From Maricaulis salignorans (lineage in GTDB: Bacteria > Pseudomonadota > Alphaproteobacteria > Caulobacterales > Maricaulaceae), in contig NZ_FNHG01000002.1 in NCBI RefSeq assembly GCF_900103475.1, forward strand, positions 186,001 to 250,000: a stretch of 64,000 bases of DNA. The letters run 5' to 3'. Under the pieces are notes generated by a model. The model was not told the DNA's origin. It worked only from the letters and a program-made list of their open reading frames with translations, and searched no databases. Position numbers and translations under genes: made by a program. Each line of letters opens with the position of its first letter. Position 1 is the stretch's first letter. Positions 9,771-19,626 of this stretch are shown here, in pieces.

Positions 9771-10361
9771 TCAGGTCTGGAGCGTCTTCAGCCGGATATC
9801 CCCCGGCGGCGCCTCATAGCCACGAAAGGCCTCGAGCAGATCGTCGATCCGGTCGGCGACCATCAGGGAGGCGCGGTGATCGGGGGCGAGGAAATTCTGG
9901 TCGGCCATCTTGTCGAGGAAGGCCACAAGATCATCATAATAGCCATGAACATTGAGGAGGCCGACAGGTTTGCGGTGCTGACCCAATTGGCCCCAGGTCC
10001 ATATCTCGAACAATTCCTCCATCGTGCCAATGCCTCCCGGCAGGGCGATGAAGGCGTCCGACAAATGCGCCATTTTTGCCTTGCGGGCATGCATGGACTG
10101 CACGACGTAGAGCTCGGTCAAATCCAGATGTGCAATTTCCTTGAGGGCGAGGAATTCGGGGATGACGCCGATCACCCGACCACCGGCTTCGAGGGCGGCA
10201 TCGGCGACTTCGCCCATCAGCCCGACCTGGCCACCGCCATAAACGATATCGAGCCCGGCCGCCGCCAGGCGTGTTCCGACTGCGCGGGCTGCTGTCACAA
10301 ACTCAGGATCCCGGCCCGGATTGGAGCCGCAATACACGCAAATCGATTTCATCGGCTGCAT
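9771..10361 (-). CDS. LOG family nucleotide phosphoribohydrolase (TIGR00730)
   Basis: LOG-family enzymes cleave nucleoside 5'-monophosphates (cytokinin ribotides in plants, AMP-type substrates in bacteria) to free base and ribose 5-phosphate. The 196-residue protein has the Rossmann-like GGGQVGLMG (42-50) and the diagnostic PGGIGTMEE (108-116). The start is ATG 10361 with AAGGGGG just upstream; ATG 10352 is an equally possible internal start. It is divergent from the protease gene. Bacterial annotation as a lysine decarboxylase is a historical error for this family. Confidence 0.92.
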   Translation of the reverse strand: MQPMKSICVYCGSNPGRDPEFVTAARAVGTRLAAAGLDIVYGGGQVGLMGEVADAALEAGGRVIGVIPEFLALKEIAHLDLTELYVVQSMHARKAKMAHLSDAFIALPGGIGTMEELFEIWTWGQLGQHRKPVGLLNVHGYYDDLVAFLDKMADQNFLAPDHRASLMVADRIDDLLEAFRGYEAPPGDIRLKTLQT

Positions 10362-10419
10362 TCCCCCTTGGCGGCACCGGTGACCCGGGTAAATTGTCCG
10401 GCAGGTTCGGAGTTTTGGT

Positions 10420-11520
10420 GTGTCGATCCATCACGCATTGCTGGCCATCGCAAGTTTCCTGAGCATTGGCAGCGCCGCAAGCGCCGCCGACCCGGTTGTC
10501 ATACCCACCGTCATCTGCCGCGGCTATTTTCTGATACCGATCACGCTCGCGCCGCGCGAGGGCTATCCGGCCGACCGCACACTCTGGTTCCTGCACGATA
10601 CCGGCGCGTCTTCCTCCTATGTCGACCCTGACAGTATCGAGCGCGTCAGCGGCATCCGGCTCGGCGCGCGCGATCGCGCCAATATCCGCGACGCCCAGGC
10701 CGGCCCGGTCGCGATCAATCGCCTGCAGGCCCGCGTCGGGCAGCTCGACCACCTCGCCCGCGCCCTGGGACATCCGATCGACGGCATCCTCTCCTTCGGA
10801 GCGTTCAGCGATTACCTGCTGACCCTCGATTACGAGAATGGCGAGATGCGACTGGAGGAAGGACGGTTGCCTCAGCCCGATGGCGAAACCGTGTTCAACG
10901 CGGACGGTCCTGACTATCGCCCATGGATGGTGGTGGAGTTTCCGGATCGCCGCCGCCGGATGCTGATTGATAGTGGCGCCGCCATGACCAGTCTCGCTGT
11001 ACGCCGGATCGATCTCTACGACACCTTCGAGCCGCCGCGTCCGACCGGCGCCTCGATGCGCCTGCGCGAGGTTGAGGAGCGATCCGGCGCCCGCTCGCGC
11101 CTGAATGCCCGCATCGGTCGAAACCAGCTGATCACACCAACCCTGCAATCCACGCCCGGGACCGAATTGATCGGCGGCGAGGTAATGCGCCATTTCACCT
11201 GGACGTTCGACCAGGCGACCGAACGGGTGCGCATGGTGCGCCATCACCCCGAAACCCCGATCACCTTCGAGCCGGACTATGATCATGGCATGGTGTTCGA
11301 ACCGCACCCGCTGGGTTATCGGGTCGGATCAGTGATTGCCGACACGCCCGCCAGTCGCGGCGGGATACAGGCGGGCGATATCGTCACCGGCTTCAATGGA
11401 GATTCGCTCGATGTGCGCGGCTGCGACGGACCGCCGCCGGACAATACGCTCGTGGTCAGCCTGATCCGCAATGGCCAGGCGATGACCCTCACTCTGGTTT
11501 TGTTTGCCCTGGTCGAATAG
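10420..11520 (+). CDS. Exported aspartyl protease-like protein with PDZ domain
   Basis: A 366-residue protein starting at GTG 10420 with a signal peptide (about 1-22). Two retropepsin-like active-site motifs occur in one chain: FLHDTGASSS (Asp60) and MLIDSGAAMT (Asp184). A PDZ domain follows (about 280-360), recognisable from YRVGSVIADTPASRGGIQAGDI. In related proteins two such half-domains could form an intramolecular pseudo-dimer, like pepsin, with PDZ directing substrates; the acting site would be periplasmic. Its 3' end overlaps the converging aldolase gene by 32 nt. Protease activity is inferred from motifs only. Confidence 0.82.
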   Translation: MSIHHALLAIASFLSIGSAASAADPVVIPTVICRGYFLIPITLAPREGYPADRTLWFLHDTGASSSYVDPDSIERVSGIRLGARDRANIRDAQAGPVAINRLQARVGQLDHLARALGHPIDGILSFGAFSDYLLTLDYENGEMRLEEGRLPQPDGETVFNADGPDYRPWMVVEFPDRRRRMLIDSGAAMTSLAVRRIDLYDTFEPPRPTGASMRLREVEERSGARSRLNARIGRNQLITPTLQSTPGTELIGGEVMRHFTWTFDQATERVRMVRHHPETPITFEPDYDHGMVFEPHPLGYRVGSVIADTPASRGGIQAGDIVTGFNGDSLDVRGCDGPPPDNTLVVSLIRNGQAMTLTLVLFALVE

Positions 11521-12604
11521 CGGCGGCGACATGGCCGGCGAGCACCGTGACGGCATCAACCAGCCGCGCATCGGGCAGGCCCAGCAGGTATTCACCGGCC
11601 GTGATTTCCAGCGCGCAGACCGGCGCGTCCTCCAGATCCCAGAAGCGATTGCCGAGCCAGACGCCAGTTTGCCGCGCCGCGTCGTCGCGAGCCCGTTCCG
11701 CCGTTGACGCGTCACACGGCAGGCGAAGATGGAACATATTTACCTGCGGCGGGTCCGGCGTGACGGTCACGCCCTCAATCCCGGTCAGGGCCGCAGCCAG
11801 ATTACGGGCCCGCTTGACCAGAGCCGGCATCAGCTCAAGGCGCCGGTCGAGCAGACGCAGCGCGTCAGGCACCATGGGCGCCGGTGAAATGATCCGTCCG
11901 CCGAACCGCGCCAGCCAGAGCCGCGCCTCGGCGATGAAATCGGCATCGCCGGCGAGAACCGCGCCGCCCGCCGCGCCGATATCCTTGTAGAGCGAGACAT
12001 AAACCGAGGCGAAGCCCTCGCAGATTTCGCCATAGCTGCGGTCATCATAGAAAGGCCGGGTCGACCAAATTCGGGCACCATCAAGGTGCATCGGCAGATT
12101 TAGCGCCTGGCCGCGCACCTTGATCGCGTCCAGCGCACCCCACACTGGCAGGGCGCCGCCATTATGGCGCTGCGGCAACTCGATGAAAGCGCAGGCGGCA
12201 CCGGGCTGAAGGTCATCAGCGGCGAGCGGTGACGACCACTCACCGATCAGCGTCGCGTCGAGCCCATGGGCAAAATGATAACCCTGCTCCTCATGCAATT
12301 CGAGATGCGAGGTCGGGTGAAGCTGGATCCTGTTCCGGCCGGTGCGAGCGGCGTGGATGCGCGCGGCGATTCCCTGGGCCATGGTTCCGGTGGGGCACCA
12401 CATCGCTGCCGGCTTGCCGAGCAGACCGGCGATTTTCGCTTCCAGCGCGGCAACCATCGGGCCGCCGAGATACATCTCGGTCGCAAACCCTTCGCGATCC
12501 ATGTAATCGGCGACGGCGCGCAGATGATCCGCAGCCGTTTCGGCACCATGATGCGGGAAACCCAGGCTGATATCGCAGCCGGCCCGGAGCCCGGCATCAA
12601 TCAC
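11489..12604 (-). CDS. Low-specificity L-threonine aldolase (beta-eliminating lyase family)
   Basis: A PLP enzyme of fold type I that splits L-threonine or L-allo-threonine into glycine and acetaldehyde. The 371 residues include the PLP-contacting HLDGARIW (Asp175, Arg178) and the Schiff-base lysine Lys207 in YVSLYKDIGAAGG. The start is GTG 12604, overlapping the stop of the upstream gene (GTGA), so it is the last gene of an ispG-spx-ltaE translationally coupled group. Aromatic-amino-acid lyases of the same family cannot be fully excluded. Confidence 0.9.
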   Translation of the reverse strand: MIDAGLRAGCDISLGFPHHGAETAADHLRAVADYMDREGFATEMYLGGPMVAALEAKIAGLLGKPAAMWCPTGTMAQGIAARIHAARTGRNRIQLHPTSHLELHEEQGYHFAHGLDATLIGEWSSPLAADDLQPGAACAFIELPQRHNGGALPVWGALDAIKVRGQALNLPMHLDGARIWSTRPFYDDRSYGEICEGFASVYVSLYKDIGAAGGAVLAGDADFIAEARLWLARFGGRIISPAPMVPDALRLLDRRLELMPALVKRARNLAAALTGIEGVTVTPDPPQVNMFHLRLPCDASTAERARDDAARQTGVWLGNRFWDLEDAPVCALEITAGEYLLGLPDARLVDAVTVLAGHVAAAIRPGQTKPE

Positions 12605-12951
12605 GCTGCTGCGCCCAACACCGCCGCGCGCACGGCCGCGCTCCAGCCCACATACAATTCATCACCGCTTTCGATCACAGGCCGTTTGACCAGGGTCGGG
12701 TTGGCGATCAACAGGGCGGCCGGCTCGGCATCGGCGAGTTGCTGCTCCTGCAGCGAGAGGCCGCGCCAGGTGGTCGAGCGGGTATTGAGCAGCGCCTTGG
12801 CACCGGCCAGCTTCACCCAGAGCGGCACCCGCGTCATCAAATCGGCGTCGCCGCGAATATCGACGAAGCGGTGCTCAAGCCCGGCGGCCGAGATTTCCCT
12901 CAGCGCCAGCTTGCAGGTGTCGCAGTTTTTCAGGCCATAGAGCGTGATCAT
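12601..12951 (-). CDS. ArsC/Spx-type thioredoxin-fold protein
   Basis: A 116-residue small thioredoxin-fold protein of the ArsC/YffB/Spx family. It begins [14 protein letters not shown] with a Cys10-x-x-Cys13 redox pair, and carries the family's cis-proline-type motif KRPVIE (about 89-94). YffB-like members have no proven arsenate reductase activity, so this name is not used. It overlaps ispG upstream and the aldolase downstream by 4 nt each, so the three are probably made together. Confidence 0.85.
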   Translation of the reverse strand: MITLYGLKNCDTCKLALREISAAGLEHRFVDIRGDADLMTRVPLWVKLAGAKALLNTRSTTWRGLSLQEQQLADAEPAALLIANPTLVKRPVIESGDELYVGWSAAVRAAVLGAAA

Positions 12952-14108
12952 TGCGCCGCCGTCTCCGCCGCTTCGCGTTCGGCCCGCAGGAGCTCGGCCC
13001 GCGCCTCGACCAGATCAACGATGTGCTCGACCATGTCTTCATTGGACGTGTTGTGATCCGGCTTGCCGGAGACATACATCTTGCCGCGGCCGGCACCGCC
13101 GCCGGTGAAGCCGAGATCGGTCATCAACGCTTCGCCCGGCCCGTTGACGACACAGCCGATGATGGAGAGCGAAATCGGTTCGGAGACATGCGCCAGCCGT
13201 GCCTCCAGGGTTTCCACTGTGCGGATGACATCGAAGCCCTGCCGCGCGCAGGACGGGCAGGCAATGATATTGACGCCGCGCGTGCGCAGCCCCAGCGATT
13301 TGAGAATATCGAAACCGACGCGCACCTCTTCCTCGGGCTCGGCCGAGAGCGAGACGCGGATGGTGTCACCAATGCCGGCCCAGAGCAGCGAGCCGATCCC
13401 GATCGAGGACTTCACCGTACCAATCCGGGTACCGCCCGCTTCAGTGACGCCGAGATGCAAGGGCGCATCGGTGGCTTCGGAGAGTTGCTGATAGGCCGCG
13501 ACCGTCATGAAGGTGTCAGAGGATTTGACCGAAATCTTGTAGTCGTGGAAATCGAGATCATCGAGGATGCGGGCATGCTCGAGTGCGCTTTCGACCATCG
13601 CATCGGGGCAGGGCTCGCCGTATTTTTCCAGAAGATGCTTTTCAAGCGAGCCGGCATTGACGCCGATCCGGATGGCACAGCCATGATCGCGTGCCGCCTG
13701 AACGACATCGCGCACCCGGTCCATCGAACCGATATTACCCGGATTGATACGCAGGCAGGCCGCGCCGGCCTTGGCCGCCTCGATCCCGCGCTTGTAGTGA
13801 AAATGGATGTCCGCGATCAGCGGCACACTGGACGCCTGGACAATGGTCTTGAGCGCCGCGGTCGAGGCTTCGTCGGGACAGGAAACCCGCACGATATCGA
13901 CCCCGGCCTCCTCGCAGCGCCGGATCTGGCCAATCGTGGCGTTGGCATCCGAGGTCAGCGTATTGGTCATGGTCTGGACGCTGATCGGGGCATCGCCACC
14001 GATCTCCAGTTTTCCAACCCGGATCGTGCGGCTCTTGCGCCGGTCGATCATGCGCCAGGGGCGCACGGAACGGGGATCGTGGGCACGTTCAGGGATGATG
14101 ACAGACAT
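12948..14108 (-). CDS. ispG: 4-hydroxy-3-methylbut-2-en-1-yl diphosphate synthase (flavodoxin)
   Basis: IspG (GcpE) converts methylerythritol cyclodiphosphate to HMBPP in the non-mevalonate isoprenoid pathway, using a [4Fe-4S] cluster. With start ATG 14108 (GGAG 8 nt upstream) the protein has 386 residues. The cluster ligands are Cys284 and Cys287 in ACPSCARQ, Cys319 in GCVVNGPGE, and Glu326. A longer frame to 14162 has no ribosome binding site and adds sequence outside the family. rodZ lies 84 nt upstream, the same pairing as in E. coli. Confidence 0.97.
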   Translation of the reverse strand: MSVIIPERAHDPRSVRPWRMIDRRKSRTIRVGKLEIGGDAPISVQTMTNTLTSDANATIGQIRRCEEAGVDIVRVSCPDEASTAALKTIVQASSVPLIADIHFHYKRGIEAAKAGAACLRINPGNIGSMDRVRDVVQAARDHGCAIRIGVNAGSLEKHLLEKYGEPCPDAMVESALEHARILDDLDFHDYKISVKSSDTFMTVAAYQQLSEATDAPLHLGVTEAGGTRIGTVKSSIGIGSLLWAGIGDTIRVSLSAEPEEEVRVGFDILKSLGLRTRGVNIIACPSCARQGFDVIRTVETLEARLAHVSEPISLSIIGCVVNGPGEALMTDLGFTGGGAGRGKMYVSGKPDHNTSNEDMVEHIVDLVEARAELLRAEREAAETAAQ

Positions 14109-14192
14109 GGCGGGCTCCGATAACGCGAGGCGCGTCAGCATGAGCTCCTGATATAGCGGCATTGCGGCAGGCTTGCGAGCCAGTGCCGGGAA

Positions 14193-15038
14193 TTATTCAG
14201 GATCGACTACAGCGGTCTCGGCCTGGGCCAGGGCGATATTCTCAACGGGAATCCCCGCCGCGCCCAGTGTGCCGAGTTCGACGCCACCGCGTTCCAGCTG
14301 AATCGCACCGGCATCGGACGCCGAGAAGGTCAGCCCGTCTTCGCGCGCCTGATAGACATCACCGGCTGCCAGCGTGCGCGAATACAGGATCCGGCCCGAG
14401 GCGTCCTGGATTTCCAGCGTCGTCGGCGCCGTGGCACGCAGCGTCAGTCGGTCCGTTTCAGCGGCATCGCCAAGGGGAACACCGGTCCAGATCGTCCCGA
14501 CATCGGCCGGACGCCGGGCGGGCTGAAAATCAGCGCGGGCCCATTCCGGAGCCGCATCAGGCGGCGAAGGCATATTGGCAATCACCCCGAATGACGGCGA
14601 TTGCTCGGCATACCACCAGGCGACCGACGCGACGCAAACCAGAATAAGCACGGCGCCGAAGGCACCGCGCGGCAATTTGATCGGGTCGCGCGTCTTGGCC
14701 GAGGCAGAGGGCACGGCACGGCCGGTCTCGGTATCAACTTCACGCTTGAACTGCTCGACAATGCCGACCGGCTCAATGGCCAGGAAACTGGCATAGGTCC
14801 GCAGATAGCCAATCGCATAGGCGCGGGCTGGCAGGCCGCGTGTGTCCATGGTTTCAAGAGCTTCAAGGTAGTCACGGCGAATACGGGTACGGGCAGCCGC
14901 CAGATCGAGCGTCAGCCCCGCCTTGGTGCGCGCCTCGCGCAGCCGGTCACCCGCTGAATGCTGCACATAACTCGCGCCACTCTCCGAAAACACCGCATCT
15001 ACTGGCACAAAACCCGCCATTCCTGTTTGACTCGACAT
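14193..15038 (-). CDS. rodZ: RodZ-like helix-turn-helix membrane protein
   Basis: A 281-residue cytoskeleton-linked protein of the RodZ type. Seen from ATG 15038 (AGGGG upstream): an HTH_25-like domain at about 29-99 (GDRLREARTKAGLTLDLAA...), a linker, one transmembrane segment at about 126-143 (FGAVLILVCVASVAWWYA), and a C-terminal beta-rich domain of the DUF4115 type. RodZ anchors MreB to the membrane for rod-shape elongation. A longer frame reaching 15176 would overlap ptsP and is not favoured. Position immediately before ispG supports the call. Confidence 0.85.
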   Translation of the reverse strand: MSSQTGMAGFVPVDAVFSESGASYVQHSAGDRLREARTKAGLTLDLAAARTRIRRDYLEALETMDTRGLPARAYAIGYLRTYASFLAIEPVGIVEQFKREVDTETGRAVPSASAKTRDPIKLPRGAFGAVLILVCVASVAWWYAEQSPSFGVIANMPSPPDAAPEWARADFQPARRPADVGTIWTGVPLGDAAETDRLTLRATAPTTLEIQDASGRILYSRTLAAGDVYQAREDGLTFSASDAGAIQLERGGVELGTLGAAGIPVENIALAQAETAVVDPE

Positions 15039-15123
15039 ACCCTTAACCCCTCCCCCGACCGGGGCAGAATGCTCACTCAGGGCAAGTGATCGGGGCTTCC
15101 CCACACCACTCTTAACCATAAGA

Positions 15124-17418
15124 TCAAATTCTGCGCCCGTTTTCAACAGCCTCGCCAGGTAATCCGGCTTCGGCACCGGCGTTCAGCAAGAGCGGTCTCA
15201 AGCTATCGGCCGGGCTATCCATACGGCTAGCAAGCCAGGTGCCAAGCTTGTCGGCGTCGAGACCGGAGATGAGTTTCTTGATCGGGCCGAGATTGGCAGC
15301 GGCCATGGAAAGACTTCGGTAACCAAGCCCTATCAGGACCGCAGCCTCCAGGGGCTTGGAGGCAATTTCACCGCACACGGACACAGGAACATCATGTTTG
15401 GCGCACGCATTGCGGATTTGCCGGAACAAACCGAGCGCTGCCGGAGAGAGCACATCGTACCGATCCGAGACACGCGCATTTTGCCGGTCGGCGGCGAAGA
15501 AATACTGCATCAGGTCATTGGCGCCGACCGAAACGAAATCGACAGCATCGATCACATGCTCGATGGCCCAGGCAATACCGGGCGTTTCCAGCATCAGGCC
15601 GATCTTGACCTCCGAGGGAAGCGGATGCCGGTTGTGTTCGGCATGCTGCAATTCGCGCTCGAGCATGGCACGGGCCGCGCGCATTTCCCACGGCGCGGAA
15701 ATCATCGGAAACATTACATGCAGGGGCCGGCCGGCGGCAGCCTGGATCAGGGCACGCAACTGGTAGCGCAGCAGGCCCGGCCGATCGAGGCCCATTCGGA
15801 TCGCGCGCCAGCCCAGCGCCGGATTGGGTTCGACCATTGAGGGCGCGAACGGCGCCACCTTGTCACCACCCAGATCGAGGGTGCGAAACACGACCGGCTT
15901 GCCATTGGCCGCGTCGAGCACGCTGCCATAGACGGCAGCCTGGGCGTCAAGTCTGGGCAGGGTGTCGGCGACCATGAACTGGAATTCGGTGCGGAAGAGT
16001 CCGACACCATCGGCGCCCGTCTGTTCGAGATGGCTCAGTTCGACCAGCAGGCCGGCATTGATGTGCAGGCCGACCCGTTGGCCATCCAGCGTCACCGAGG
16101 GACCGCGCATCTCGGCATATGAGAGACGCCGGATCGAGAGGACCTGCAAACGCTCATCATAGGCTTCGATCACATCGACAGGCGGGCGGATATGCAGCAC
16201 GCCAAATTCCGCGTCGAGGATCACCGGATCGCCATTCTCGGCACGATCAAGTGCCCCCTCAAGGCGGCCGATCAGCGGGATACCCAGCGCCTTGGCGACG
16301 ATCGCCGCATGGGAAGAGGCCGACCCCTCTTCCAATGCCACGCCGAGCAATTTGGTCCGGTCGAAATCGAGCAGTTCGGCGGGGCCAATATTGCGGGCAA
16401 TCAGGATCGCGTTATCGGGAAGATTGATCTGGGGGGCCGCATTGCCATCGAGGTGCCGCAACAGGCGATTGGCCAGGTCTTCCAGGTCGTGCAGGCGTTC
16501 TCGGAAGGTCAGATCAGCGGCCTTCATCAAACGCGCCCGGTTTTCATTCCGCACGCGTTCGATCGCCGCTTCCGCCGTCAGACCGAGCCGAACAGCCTCG
16601 CGCAGACGTTCCAGCCAGCCGCGATCATGGGCAAACATGCGATACGCCTGCAGCACATCGCGCGTCGGGCCACCGAAGGGTACCCGCCCGCTTTCGAGCA
16701 TGTCGTCAATCGAGGAGCGCAAACCGTCAATCGCCGTGTCGAGCCGGGCTTCTTCGCCCGCAGCATCTTCCGAAATCAGGCGGTCAGAGCCGACATGCGG
16801 CTCGAACAACACCGCGACGCCCTTGACCAACCCGCCGGAAAACGCGCCGCCCTGCAGCCGCTCTGGCTTGGACTGGCGCACATCGAGACCGGCCATTTCC
16901 TCGGCATCGACGATGTCTCCGGAGGCCACGATCTCGGCCAGCACCATGGCGACGGTCTGCAGCGAGTCGATCTCGTCTTCGCCGACCTGGCGTTCCACCG
17001 TCGACTGTGCCGTCAACACGCCGACCAGGCGGCCTCCGCGCAAGATTGGCACACCGACAAAAGTGTTGAAGGGTTCCTCGCCGGTCTCGGGCCGGTAGGA
17101 GAAAGCGGGGTGCGAACGGGCATCAAATGTCGCAAACGGGCGCGCCCGCCGCGCCACCAGACCAACCAGGCCTTCACCGGGTTGCAGACGGGTATGGTGA
17201 ACAGCTTCAGCCTTCAATCCGTGGGTGGCGCATAATTCGAGCGCGCTGGAGCGCCGGGCCAGATAGATCGAACACACATCCCAACCGGCCTCGTCGGCGA
17301 TCAGCGTGGTGAGGTGGTCGAGCCGATCCTGGGCATTCTCGCGCGTCGCCATCAGCTCGCGCATGCGCCTTAGCAGGCGGCGAGGGTCACGGGTATTGGG
17401 CGTTTTCGCTTCCATCAA
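15124..17418 (-). CDS. ptsP: Phosphoenolpyruvate-protein phosphotransferase PtsP (EI-Ntr)
   Basis: PtsP is the first enzyme of the nitrogen-related phosphotransferase system, passing phosphate from PEP to NPr. The 764 residues comprise a GAF domain (about 25-170), which in relatives senses glutamine, and the enzyme I module: phospho-accepting His370 in GSASSHAAIVAK, and the PEP-binding C-terminal domain with VSVCGEIASKPLE near 700. Its start overlaps the lysC stop by 4 nt (ATGA), so synthesis is coupled to aspartokinase. In Caulobacter relatives EI-Ntr controls (p)ppGpp through SpoT; whether so here is inference. Confidence 0.95.
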   Translation of the reverse strand: MMEAKTPNTRDPRRLLRRMRELMATRENAQDRLDHLTTLIADEAGWDVCSIYLARRSSALELCATHGLKAEAVHHTRLQPGEGLVGLVARRARPFATFDARSHPAFSYRPETGEEPFNTFVGVPILRGGRLVGVLTAQSTVERQVGEDEIDSLQTVAMVLAEIVASGDIVDAEEMAGLDVRQSKPERLQGGAFSGGLVKGVAVLFEPHVGSDRLISEDAAGEEARLDTAIDGLRSSIDDMLESGRVPFGGPTRDVLQAYRMFAHDRGWLERLREAVRLGLTAEAAIERVRNENRARLMKAADLTFRERLHDLEDLANRLLRHLDGNAAPQINLPDNAILIARNIGPAELLDFDRTKLLGVALEEGSASSHAAIVAKALGIPLIGRLEGALDRAENGDPVILDAEFGVLHIRPPVDVIEAYDERLQVLSIRRLSYAEMRGPSVTLDGQRVGLHINAGLLVELSHLEQTGADGVGLFRTEFQFMVADTLPRLDAQAAVYGSVLDAANGKPVVFRTLDLGGDKVAPFAPSMVEPNPALGWRAIRMGLDRPGLLRYQLRALIQAAAGRPLHVMFPMISAPWEMRAARAMLERELQHAEHNRHPLPSEVKIGLMLETPGIAWAIEHVIDAVDFVSVGANDLMQYFFAADRQNARVSDRYDVLSPAALGLFRQIRNACAKHDVPVSVCGEIASKPLEAAVLIGLGYRSLSMAAANLGPIKKLISGLDADKLGTWLASRMDSPADSLRPLLLNAGAEAGLPGEAVENGRRI

Positions 17419-18638
17419 TTCCCCATTCGATCCAGGCCATAGGCCGCGTGCAGCGCGCGTACGGCGCGCTCAACCGCGTCATTATCAATCAGCGCCGAGA
17501 TCTTGATCTCGGACGTCGCCAACACCTTTACCGCAATTCCGCTTTCACCGAGCACACCAAACAATGATCGGGCGACATCGGCGCGCTGACGCAGACCGGC
17601 GCCAACGACCGACACCTTCGCCAGACCGGTTTCCGAACCGATCCGCAGCCCCGGCAATCCCTGCTCCAGTGCCGATTGGGCACGATCAAGGTCACGGTGC
17701 GCAACTGAAAATTCCAGATTGACGGTATCCGGCTCACGCCCATGCGCCTGCACGATCATGTCGACGCCGATCCCGGCATTGGCGAGAATGGCAAAGGTCT
17801 CGCTGGCGAAACGCGATTGCGGCGCTCCGCCCAGAACCGCGATGCGGGCCTGGTCACGGGCATAGGCCACGCCGGAGACGACGCGCCGTTCGGCAATATC
17901 ACGATCGGCCACGATATCGGTGCCGCGGCTCTGGCCGGCAGCCAGGAAGCTCGACAGAACCCGCATCGGCACATGACGCGATTTGGCAAACTCGACCGAA
18001 CGCGCCTGCAGGACCTTGGCCCCCTGTGCCGCCAGCTCGAGCATTTCATCATGGCTGATCGCATCGAGCCGGCGCGCTGCCGGTTCAATGCGGGGGTCGG
18101 TCGTGTAGACGCCATCGACATCGGTGTAGATATCGCAGCGCGCCCCCAGCGCGGCAGCCAGCGCCGCTGCGGAAAGGTCCGTACCGCCACGGCCGAGCGT
18201 CCGCAGACAGCCGTCCTCGGCAATACCCTGATAGCCGGCCAGGACCGGTACGATGCCGGCGGCCATGGCCGCTTCAAAGGCCGAGGCCTCCATGCCTGCG
18301 ATGCGGGCCGCGCCGGGTGGTCCGTCCGTAAAGACCGGTGCCTGCCAACCCAGGAAAGAGCGCGACTGCAAACCGCGTTCACGCAGCGCCAGCGCCATCA
18401 GCGCCGCCGCGACCTGCTCGCCGGCCGCCAGGGCCACATCGGTTTCTGCATCACCCAGCCCGGCGCCGAACTCGCCGGCCAGGCCAAGCAGGCGATCCGT
18501 CTCTCCCGCCATGGCCGAAACGACGACAGCGTGCGTTTCGCCGCGCGCGACCGCTTCGGCCACAAGGCCGGCGGCATGGCGAATACGCTCGATCGTGCCG
18601 ACCGAACTTCCGCCAAATTTCGCAACGACGCGTATCAT
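17415..18638 (-). CDS. lysC: Aspartate kinase
   Basis: Aspartokinase phosphorylates L-aspartate, opening the lysine/threonine/methionine and diaminopimelate pathway. The 407-residue protein starts at ATG 18638 (MIRVVAKFGGSSVG, GAGG upstream); the ATP-binding KFGGSS is at 7-12. The catalytic domain runs to about 250 and two ACT domains follow (about 265-400), the usual feedback site for lysine/threonine. A longer TTG start at 18680 is not supported. First gene of the leftward lysC-ptsP-rodZ-ispG run, divergent from ubiG. Confidence 0.96.
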   Translation of the reverse strand: MIRVVAKFGGSSVGTIERIRHAAGLVAEAVARGETHAVVVSAMAGETDRLLGLAGEFGAGLGDAETDVALAAGEQVAAALMALALRERGLQSRSFLGWQAPVFTDGPPGAARIAGMEASAFEAAMAAGIVPVLAGYQGIAEDGCLRTLGRGGTDLSAAALAAALGARCDIYTDVDGVYTTDPRIEPAARRLDAISHDEMLELAAQGAKVLQARSVEFAKSRHVPMRVLSSFLAAGQSRGTDIVADRDIAERRVVSGVAYARDQARIAVLGGAPQSRFASETFAILANAGIGVDMIVQAHGREPDTVNLEFSVAHRDLDRAQSALEQGLPGLRIGSETGLAKVSVVGAGLRQRADVARSLFGVLGESGIAVKVLATSEIKISALIDNDAVERAVRALHAAYGLDRMGN

Positions 18639-18845
18639 TCCAGCTGTCCCTCGCTCAGTCTCGAAGCCACGACGGTTCAAAACGTCGCACCCGTCTCGAT
18701 AAGCCCGTCCGGCAGGGCCATAATGTGGCTGTCAGGATATCGCGGATTGATCCCGCAATGTTATCGCGGTTTCCTACTTGGACGAAGCCTTGTACGCAAC
18801 GCTCGAACGCAATATTGCGGGATTACGCGCCTCAGGAGAACAGGC

Positions 18846-19610
18846 ATGGCCAGCACTGCCGCACCGGAAACCCTCTCCCGCCCTTCGGTCGACCCGGAGG
18901 AAGTCGAGAAATTCTCGCGCATTGCCGCAGACTGGTGGGATCCGGACTCCAAGTTCAAGCCCCTGCACAAGTTCAACCCGATCCGGCTGGCCTTCATCCG
19001 CGACACGATTTGCAGCCATTTCAGTCTCGCCGGGACACGCCCGTTCGAAGGTCTGCGCGTGCTCGATATCGGGTGCGGCGGCGGGCTGGCGTCTGAGCCC
19101 ATGGCCCGTCTCGGCGCGACCGTCACCGGCGTCGACGCGGCCGAAGCCAATGTGAAGACCGCCGCGGTGCACGCTGCCGAGCAAGGGCTCGAGATCGATT
19201 ACCGCCACGGCGTTGCCGAGCAATTGATCGAGGCCGGCGAGCCGCCCTTCGATGTCGTGCTCAATCTGGAAGTGATGGAGCATGTCGCCAATCCCCACAC
19301 CTTCCTCGTCGACTGTTCAGCGCTGGTCAAACCGGGCGGGCTGATGATCTGCGCCACGATCAACCGGACCTCCAAGGCCTTCGCACTCGCTATTGTCGGC
19401 GCGGAATGGGTGATGGGCTGGCTGCCGCGCGGCACGCATCGCTTCCACAAGCTGGTCCAGCCCCGTGAGCTCACCGCCGCCCTGCATGAAGGCCGTATGG
19501 AGACCGATGACGCAGTCGGCGTCAGCTATAACCCGCTCAATGACCAATGGACACTGGGCGACGATACCAGCGTGAACTACATGGTGGTGGCGCGCAAACC
19601 GCAGGCTTGA
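18846..19610 (+). CDS. ubiG: Ubiquinone biosynthesis O-methyltransferase UbiG
   Basis: UbiG performs both O-methylations of the ubiquinone ring, acting at the membrane with SAM. The 254-residue protein starts at ATG 18846 with AGGAG 8 nt before. It has FSRIAADWWDPDSKFKPLH near the N-terminus, typical of the family, and the SAM motif RVLDIGCGGGLA at 71-82. The open frame extends much further upstream inside lysC's opposite strand, but that part is a shadow. Convergent with the DUF1178 gene 16 nt downstream. Confidence 0.97.
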   Translation: MASTAAPETLSRPSVDPEEVEKFSRIAADWWDPDSKFKPLHKFNPIRLAFIRDTICSHFSLAGTRPFEGLRVLDIGCGGGLASEPMARLGATVTGVDAAEANVKTAAVHAAEQGLEIDYRHGVAEQLIEAGEPPFDVVLNLEVMEHVANPHTFLVDCSALVKPGGLMICATINRTSKAFALAIVGAEWVMGWLPRGTHRFHKLVQPRELTAALHEGRMETDDAVGVSYNPLNDQWTLGDDTSVNYMVVARKPQA

Positions 19611-19626
19611 TGCCGGCCCTGGCCGG

